Source: Treponema sp. | Lineage (GTDB): Bacteria; Spirochaetota; Spirochaetia; Treponematales; Treponemataceae | DNA length: 64,000 nucleotides | Direction: 5' to 3' | Assembly: GCA_017464425.1 (NCBI GenBank) | Contig: JAFUDX010000030.1 | Span: forward strand, 1 to 64,000 | Shown here: positions 58,944-64,000 of the stretch, in pieces | Numbering within the stretch: position 1 is the stretch's first letter | Layout: every line of letters starts with the position of its first letter | Made by a program: the position numbers and the translations under genes | The notes under the pieces: model-generated | The model's input: the letters and a program-made list of their open reading frames with translations, nothing else | What the model was told of the DNA's origin: nothing | The model's database searches: none

Positions 58944-58975
58944 TATCCACAGATTAACACAGATTTTCACCGATT
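58944..58975. repeat. CACAGAT repeat, single arm
   Basis: atccacagattaacacagat followed by tttcaccgatta: two full units and one degenerate unit, between the lytic transglycosylase stop and the OmpA start (both minus strand). Confidence 0.7.
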
Positions 58976-58986
58976 AAAAAAGTTTC

Positions 58987-60051
58987 TCACTTCTCATTTC
59001 TCATTGCTAACTCCACGCTGCTTTTCATATTTGCTGGCAGGCGAAGGCGATATTCGTAGGGGGGCGTGGTGTTTTGGAGCAGTTCTGGGTTCAGCTTTGT
59101 GATGGAGCCTTCTTCTAAGCGCAATTCATTTTCGAGGCATGAGAGAGATATTTTTTCTTTTGTAGTGATGTAGTCAAAATCAACGAGATGCAGGCTTTCG
59201 TTCGGCTCTGGAAGCGTGACGCGGTATTCTTCGCCGTTTTCAGCTACTTCCGTAATCGCGAGCAGTTTGGGCACATAGTTGATGGTTTCTTCGGGGATAA
59301 GCTTGTGCTCGGCGAGGTACCAGAATGTCTTGACTTTCGCTTTTTTGACGGCACGGCTCATCGCGCCAAGCCCGCAGTTGTACGCGCCGATTGCAAGCGG
59401 CCAGTCTTTTAGCACGCGGTAATTGTCCTGCAATTTTTTGAGCGCGGCATCGGTGCTTTTCCACGGGTCAAGTCGCTCGTCAAACCATTCGTTTTTTTTC
59501 ATAAATGGCGACATCGAGTTTTCCATGAACTGCCACAAGCCACGCGCCCCGCTTCTGGACTTTGCCGTTGCTTTGTATTCGCTTTCAACGACAGGAAGAT
59601 ACTCAAGAATGGCAGGCATGTCGCGTTTTTTTAATTCTTCTCGGACATGGAGACGGTACAATTCGCCATCGTCTAAGATTTTGTAGAGATTCTGCTTTCC
59701 GAAATTCGTCATGTAGCGGGCAATGTAATCGTGGATGATGTTCTGGGCATATGATTGATTCGGAATTTCAATCCCACCTGCTTTTTTTATGACTTTTTTT
59801 TGTTTTTCTTCAAGAAAACGCTTTTGTTTTTCGTAATCTTCTTCGTCAAAAAGCTTTAGAATTTGGTTGAGCGGTGAGTCATCGATGTAATATTCGTCAG
59901 CAGGGGGAAGCTCTTCTAATTCGACCTTTTCAAACAGTGAAACGAATTCAGATTCTTCGCTGTCGCTCAGAATGACGGGGGAATTTGTTTCTTGGGCTGA
60001 GAGAATAAACGGAACGGCGGCAAGCAGAGCTATGAATTTACAGTTTTTCAC
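58987..60051 (-). CDS. Membrane-bound lytic murein transglycosylase (SLT domain)
   Basis: Cuts peptidoglycan between MurNAc and GlcNAc. The SLT domain (about 150-280) has the catalytic Glu at about 156 in LPVVESEYKATAKSRSGARGLWQFM, then IGAYNCGLGAM and ETINYVPKLLAI. The N-terminal part is acidic and of unknown use. The start proposed is the GTG at 60051: it gives KNCKFIALLAAVPFILSAQ as a signal peptide, whereas the longer frame to 60138 would hide it behind 29 polar residues. It overlaps the TPR lipoprotein gene by 14 bases. Confidence 0.83.
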   Translation of the reverse strand: MKNCKFIALLAAVPFILSAQETNSPVILSDSEESEFVSLFEKVELEELPPADEYYIDDSPLNQILKLFDEEDYEKQKRFLEEKQKKVIKKAGGIEIPNQSYAQNIIHDYIARYMTNFGKQNLYKILDDGELYRLHVREELKKRDMPAILEYLPVVESEYKATAKSRSGARGLWQFMENSMSPFMKKNEWFDERLDPWKSTDAALKKLQDNYRVLKDWPLAIGAYNCGLGAMSRAVKKAKVKTFWYLAEHKLIPEETINYVPKLLAITEVAENGEEYRVTLPEPNESLHLVDFDYITTKEKISLSCLENELRLEEGSITKLNPELLQNTTPPYEYRLRLPANMKSSVELAMRNEK

Positions 60052-61078
60052 CGAAGTAGATTCCTGCCCATTCCCAGCGGCCATGAATTTCTGGATCCGC
60101 AGGGAAATCGACCTTTCTGAAATAGAGGTACCAGACATTTATGTAGGAAGTCCAGCCCCATGTGCGGAGATAGGCTTCGGTAGGCGTAGAACTTTCGTCC
60201 ATTTCGTCAAGATAGCGGATTCTGTTGCCACGCATGTAGTCGTGCATTGAAAAACTTTCGAGCGCGTTTGCGTCTGATTCGCTTGATTTCCAGCTCATCG
60301 CGAAAAAATTGACCTTTGAGCGGTATTTGTCGAGCGCGCGCCAATTATATGAAGAAATTGCTTTTTTAACTGATGATTCAAGCTCTTCGAGGCTCGCGAA
60401 TGTCCAGTCCTTTGTGGATTTTGAAAAGTCGACCGTCTGCCGTGCCCGCGTGTATGCGTTGGGAAGACCAGGTATCTGGATTGTGGACGCATCGTTTTGT
60501 TCCAAAAAGAGGGTGTATGATTTGAGTGCTAAATCCCATTCGCCTACATTTTCGTATTCAAGGGCGAGACGGCTGTACATTTCTGTGATGCTGACATTCT
60601 GCGGAAAATTCGAAATGATTCGGTTGAAGTAATTGATTCGGTTCTGAGATGATTTGCTGATTTGAATGAGGTGTTCGAGGCATGAAAAATGAATCGACTC
60701 GCCGTTTACAAGCAAATCCGGGAAATTATTGATGATTCGCTCGTAGTAGTATTCTGCAAGCGGTTCTTCGCCTTCTTTGAGATAGTTTGAGGCGACCATA
60801 AAGAGCCAGTATGAATTGTAAGTGTCGCTTGGATGCAGTTCTACCCATTCAGTTAAGAAGAGCACCATTTCGTCTGTTTTGCCCTGTGCGTAATAAAGGT
60901 TTGCGATTCTGTTGATGACCGAATAGCGGACTTGCTGCGTGATTGCCGGATTTTCGAGCTGTGCGCTGAGTTCGCCCAATGTTTTGCTGAATTTTTTTTC
61001 GCTGGCGGTGTTTTTTGCGCAAGAAAATGTAAAAATCGAGAAAAGAAAAAGTACTGAAACATAAAATCTGTGTCGCAT
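60038..61078 (-). CDS. TPR lipoprotein
   Basis: A 346-residue lipoprotein with signal peptide and lipobox TFSC (Cys near 20). Residues 40-190 show TPR-like pairs (ALEYENVGEWDLALKSYTLFLEQ; YLKEGEEPLAEYYYERIINNFP). The last 130 residues are rich in Trp and Tyr (RTWGWTSYINVWYLYFRKVDF) and look folded. Function unknown. It is the first gene of the series TPR lipoprotein - transglycosylase - OmpA - barrel, so a role in cell-wall or outer-membrane assembly is inferred. Confidence 0.78.
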   Translation of the reverse strand: MRHRFYVSVLFLFSIFTFSCAKNTASEKKFSKTLGELSAQLENPAITQQVRYSVINRIANLYYAQGKTDEMVLFLTEWVELHPSDTYNSYWLFMVASNYLKEGEEPLAEYYYERIINNFPDLLVNGESIHFSCLEHLIQISKSSQNRINYFNRIISNFPQNVSITEMYSRLALEYENVGEWDLALKSYTLFLEQNDASTIQIPGLPNAYTRARQTVDFSKSTKDWTFASLEELESSVKKAISSYNWRALDKYRSKVNFFAMSWKSSESDANALESFSMHDYMRGNRIRYLDEMDESSTPTEAYLRTWGWTSYINVWYLYFRKVDFPADPEIHGRWEWAGIYFGEKL

Positions 61079-61232
61079 GTCGTGAACAGACTATCACAAA
61101 GGAGAAGTTTTTGCCATATTTTCGTATTTTCATTTTTAATTTTCAAATCTCCACTTTCTCTAGTATTTTTCTGATTTCTATGGTAAACTGTTTTGATTTA
61201 CCATCTTTCCAAAAATCGGGAGTTTTCTCAAA

Positions 61233-61835
61233 ATGAAAAAAATTACTGTTCCTGTTCTGAATATTTTGCTTGCAGCTGGTGTCGTGCTGATTCTTGCGGG
61301 GCTTCTTTTGATTTCTCATTTTTCGGCTGGATTTGGTGCAGAAGTTCCAACGGGATCCATCATCTTGATGATTTTTGGCGCGGTGATTTTTTATCTTGCG
61401 ATGACGGTAATTCATTGGGCGGTACTTTTTTTTCTCGGTCTCTTGGTGTTTTGTATCGGATTGTGCATGACTTTTGTGTTTACGAATGTGCTTCCGTTCG
61501 GTCCTGAGCACTTGTGGCCAATCAGCCTGCTTTTGTGTGGCATCTGCCTGCTCCTTACCTGCGTGTTCAAGCATCAAAAAATTCGTGGCGTTTATTTGAT
61601 TCCTTCTCTGCTTATCGTGTTGCTTGGCGGCGTGTTCCTGCTTTTTTCTTTTGGCGTTATTAAAATCTCGCTTTCATCGTTTGTTGCGAAGTGGGGGCCG
61701 CTCGTGCTCATTTTGGCTGGTGCTGCCTTAGTCGGCGTGTTTTTATGGCAGCGTAATTTTAAAGAATTCTTCCCGTACGATACGGATGAACTTTCAGACT
61801 TGACTGATGAAGAAAACGAATTTTACGGAGAATAA
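61233..61835 (+). CDS. Membrane protein of unknown function
   Basis: A 200-residue inner-membrane protein with six predicted helices (about 8-30, 45-60, 62-85, 93-110, 122-145, 155-172) and a short acidic cytosolic tail (DTDELSDLTDEENEFYGE). The layout resembles the LiaF/DUF5668 type N-terminal membrane domain, without further support. GGGAG lies 8-9 bases before the ATG. It ends 5 bases before the large TPR protein gene and should be cotranscribed with it. Confidence 0.7.
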   Translation: MKKITVPVLNILLAAGVVLILAGLLLISHFSAGFGAEVPTGSIILMIFGAVIFYLAMTVIHWAVLFFLGLLVFCIGLCMTFVFTNVLPFGPEHLWPISLLLCGICLLLTCVFKHQKIRGVYLIPSLLIVLLGGVFLLFSFGVIKISLSSFVAKWGPLVLILAGAALVGVFLWQRNFKEFFPYDTDELSDLTDEENEFYGE

Positions 61836-61840
61836 AAAAC

Positions 61841-63583
61841 TTGTGCTGGTTATGGCGAAAATTCTTTGCCTTCATTTGTATCTTCTTTATTCTTCTCTCT
61901 TCAATTTCCGCAAAGAAAGCCAAAAAGTCTGACTCCAATCAGGCTTCGTCTGCAGCCGATTCGTCTCAGCCTGTAAAAATTTCTGTTCCTGAGCGAAAAA
62001 ATCTCTCCTATTTTGGTGAAATTGACAGCGTAATCCTTTCGTATGTCGAAAATGGCTCTCCAGAAAACCTTCGGCTGGCGATAAGTCTTTTAAAGCGCAA
62101 CAAAGAAAACATGACTGAGCAGGAGCAGGTCCTTCATTACATTGCGGTCTCAATCATGCAAATGTGCTGGAAAAAACAGAATTTCACTGAGCCAACGACG
62201 GGTCAGAATTTTAAAAACAATTACACGGGTTCTATTTCTTCGTCAAAGAATGGAATTTACGACCCCTTTGTCAATCCCACTGATTTTCTGACGTTTGCGC
62301 TTCCTTCGCTCGTTCTTGCCGTTTCTGAAACGCGCACCGATTACTATGAGCAGGCGTTGCAATCGCTCAAATCCGCCTTGATTTTAAATCCGAGCTCTGC
62401 GTTTGCGAATTATCTTTTGGGAATTTTGTACACCCGCACAGGTTATTTTAAAGAAGCGAATGAAAGTTTTGGCTATGCGTATGATTTGGCTGGCTCCTGC
62501 TACGAAACATCGTATGCGTTTGCGGACAGTTTTATGGCTATTTCTGACCCGGCTTCTGCATTCGCTATGTCCGAAAAACTGCTTCAATCGTATCCGCAGG
62601 ATAAAAATCTTCTTAAGTTGTGTGCTGAATCTGCCTTTGCTTCCGAAGATTATACCACTGCCGAACTGTATGTGAGCCGCGTTTTGCAGATAGAGCCTGA
62701 AAATTCCTATTATCTGCTGTTTCGGGCGCGAATTCTCGTAAAAAAGGGCGAGTATATTCGGGCCGCGTCCTTGCTCGATGCCTATGCAAAAAAAGATTCC
62801 AGCTCGCGCGATTATTTGGTGCTCCGCTTTGCCGTTCAAAAAAACTGGAACAAAAATATTTCTGCCGCCACTGCTACCATCGAAAACGCCCTTGTGTTAT
62901 ACCCTGAGGATTCTGAAATCATTTTGAGCGCGGCTTCCCTTGCGTCAGAGACTGGCTCTAAAATCGCGGGAAAAAGCGGGGAAGAGCTTGCCGATCAAAT
63001 CCTTGCGAACGACAGCGGCAATTTTGAGGCCTTGCAGATAAAAATTTCATCGATGGTTGCCGCCCGAAAATGGAACGAAGCGTATAAGGCAAGTTCCGAA
63101 CTGATTAAAAAAGAAAATATTCCGCGCTCCGTGCTTTTTACGCACATAAAAATTTGCCTGTCGGATAACAAAAAGGACGAGGCATGGCGGTATGCTTCTA
63201 ATTTGTACAACGAGAACAGCACGGATGAAGAAGTCGTGCAGTCGTATATCGATGTGCTGGTCTCCACAAAACGGAATGCAGAGGCCTTGCATCTGATAAA
63301 TCAGTTGATTCCGACTTCTGCCGCCCGAATGAAAAGTTTCCTCTATTATGAACGGAGTTTTCTTGCATCGGGAGAAAATGCCGTGCTTGCCGATTTGCGC
63401 TCAAGTCTTACGGCAAATCCCCGAAACAAAGATTCACTGTTCCGTCTGTATCAGATTTATTTTGAAAAAAAAGAATACCGCAAAGCCCAGTACTATTTAA
63501 AGCAGGTCGTAGCTCTTTCTCCGAATGATGAATCGCTCAGAGTCCTGAACCAGAATCTTGAGAATCTTTTAAAACGAAATTAG
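61841..63583 (+). CDS. Large exported TPR protein
   Basis: A 580-residue protein. Residues 1-24 are a signal peptide (KFFAFICIFFILLSSISA), followed by a Ser/Lys-rich linker, and then tandem TPR-like repeats from about 175 to 575 (for example LLGILYTRTGYFKEANESFGYAYDL and YQIYFEKKEYRKAQYYLKQVVALSPND). Such proteins bind partners in the periplasm. The start may be any of several codons near 61841; no strong ribosome site is visible. It lies 5 bases after the membrane-protein gene. Confidence 0.78.
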   Translation: MCWLWRKFFAFICIFFILLSSISAKKAKKSDSNQASSAADSSQPVKISVPERKNLSYFGEIDSVILSYVENGSPENLRLAISLLKRNKENMTEQEQVLHYIAVSIMQMCWKKQNFTEPTTGQNFKNNYTGSISSSKNGIYDPFVNPTDFLTFALPSLVLAVSETRTDYYEQALQSLKSALILNPSSAFANYLLGILYTRTGYFKEANESFGYAYDLAGSCYETSYAFADSFMAISDPASAFAMSEKLLQSYPQDKNLLKLCAESAFASEDYTTAELYVSRVLQIEPENSYYLLFRARILVKKGEYIRAASLLDAYAKKDSSSRDYLVLRFAVQKNWNKNISAATATIENALVLYPEDSEIILSAASLASETGSKIAGKSGEELADQILANDSGNFEALQIKISSMVAARKWNEAYKASSELIKKENIPRSVLFTHIKICLSDNKKDEAWRYASNLYNENSTDEEVVQSYIDVLVSTKRNAEALHLINQLIPTSAARMKSFLYYERSFLASGENAVLADLRSSLTANPRNKDSLFRLYQIYFEKKEYRKAQYYLKQVVALSPNDESLRVLNQNLENLLKRN

Positions 63584-63614
63584 AATCTGCTGATTTCAAA
63601 CTTTATTAAATCAG

Positions 63615-63643
63615 TTGATTTGACTTGCCGTTTGTGATATAAT
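63615..63643 (+). promoter_or_regulatory. yajC promoter
   Basis: TTGATT (63615-63620), 17-base spacer, TATAAT (63638-63643); leader of about 30 bases with AGGAAGGA before the ATG. Confidence 0.55.
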
Positions 63644-63678
63644 GTCTTCACCATTTTAAATTAGGAAGGAAGACAAAA

Positions 63679-64000
63679 ATGTTTTTTGTACCATTACTTC
63701 AGGCGGCGGGCGGGGCCACAAGCAGTCAGACTCTTATGTCTGTAGTACCGTTCGTTCTCATCATCGCTATTTTCTATTTCTTCATTATTCGTCCTCAGAA
63801 TAAAAAACAGAAAGAAACTCAGAAAATGATTGACGCACTCAAAAAGGGTGACAAAGTCGTTACGATCGGCGGAATTCACGGAATCGTTTCTCAAACAAAA
63901 GAAAAAACGGTCATCGTAAAGGTTGACGAGGGCACAAAAATCGAATTCAACCGTTCTGCAATCGCAGGCGTTGTAGCGGACGCTCCTGCAAAGTCAGAAA
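63679..64000 (+). CDS. yajC: Preprotein translocase subunit YajC (3' end outside the window)
   Basis: A partial gene: 107 codons are visible before the window ends. The protein has a short N-terminus with FVPLLQAAGG, one membrane helix (about 22-40, PFVLIIAIFYFFIIRPQ), the family motif FFIIRPQNKKQKE and the cytosolic domain MIDALKKGDKVVTIGGIHGIV. It is an accessory subunit of the SecDF-YajC complex that helps protein export; secD and secF commonly follow, but they lie beyond the edge here. Ribosome site AGGAAGGA precedes the ATG by 8 bases. Confidence 0.95.
   Translation, partial: MFFVPLLQAAGGATSSQTLMSVVPFVLIIAIFYFFIIRPQNKKQKETQKMIDALKKGDKVVTIGGIHGIVSQTKEKTVIVKVDEGTKIEFNRSAIAGVVADAPAKSE

Noticed and set aside
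60054..60138. Long N-terminus of the lytic transglycosylase
   Set aside because: It would put 29 polar residues before the signal peptide and overlap the lipoprotein gene by 101 bases; the GTG at 60051 gives a proper signal peptide.
1..64000. Prophage, insertion sequence or integrative element
   Set aside because: No integrase, transposase, phage structural or conjugation gene was recognised on either strand; the only accessory-type unit is the PIN toxin/antitoxin pair at 49986-50620.

Overview
The window looks like chromosomal core sequence from a Treponema-like spirochaete; this is inferred from gene content and not from an alignment. The evidence is a dense mixed-strand gene layout, many 1-25 bp gene overlaps, several TPR proteins, lipoproteins and outer-membrane barrels, a bactofilin, a BMP/TmpC-type purine-nucleoside lipoprotein, soluble and split two-component systems, and lysine/DAP genes of the DapL type. 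Most genes are housekeeping. No phage, IS element, CRISPR array or tRNA gene was seen.

Layout. 1-120: 5S rRNA, the end of an rRNA operon. 161-7448: RluA-type pseudouridine synthase, pyrE, gluQRS, an HD hydrolase, valS and a TrpR/YerC-like regulator. 7450-15961: a membrane PAS-GGDEF-EAL phosphodiesterase, argG, a frameshifted AEC transporter, a UDG-like protein, argJ and an outer-membrane barrel. 16118-26128: a lipid and c-di-GMP block with an ornithine decarboxylase-like enzyme, FadD, an acyltransferase, and a minus-strand series GH3 - MMPL exporter - HAD phosphatase - active diguanylate cyclase. 26189-30313: amino-acid ABC permease and binding lipoprotein, dapB, and an ion channel with RCK domain overlapping a cyclic-nucleotide-binding protein. 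30467-35745: flavin-reductase-like protein, bactofilin, TPR protein, mtaB, argH, xpt. 35906-43845: BMP lipoprotein, TatD, then PlsC with an ECF-S-like membrane protein, a NarL-type kinase and its regulator, ackA, a lipoprotein and a PfpI/DJ-1 protein. 44010-49973: a double pseudo-receiver/STAS-like protein overlapping a soluble hybrid kinase and a PHP phosphatase, then dksA-like, infA and aroA. 49986-53045: a PIN toxin/antitoxin pair, a small SHOCT protein and fhs. 53216-64000: membrane protein, MoxR ATPase, dapL, then an envelope set (barrel, OmpA, lytic transglycosylase, TPR lipoprotein), a membrane protein, a large TPR protein and the start of yajC.

How the genes work together. Arginine synthesis is represented by three unlinked genes (argJ, argG, argH). 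Lysine/peptidoglycan precursor synthesis has dapB and dapL. One-carbon and acetate metabolism has fhs and ackA. Both making (20238) and breaking (7450) of cyclic-di-GMP are encoded.

The most unusual signals are not protein-coding. (1) Intercistronic CACAGAT / CACAGAG / GCGGAT repeats sit directly 3' of stop codons, mostly between same-strand genes and often as inverted pairs; one serves as a textbook terminator. (2) Short palindromes form clusters between genes and in four places appear inserted inside the first repeat family. (3) Many genes have a -10 box only 6-12 bases before the ATG and no visible Shine-Dalgarno, which suggests widespread leaderless mRNAs. These three patterns, together with the GH3-MMPL-HAD-cyclase block and the split channel/cyclic-nucleotide sensor, are the best candidates for something not yet described.
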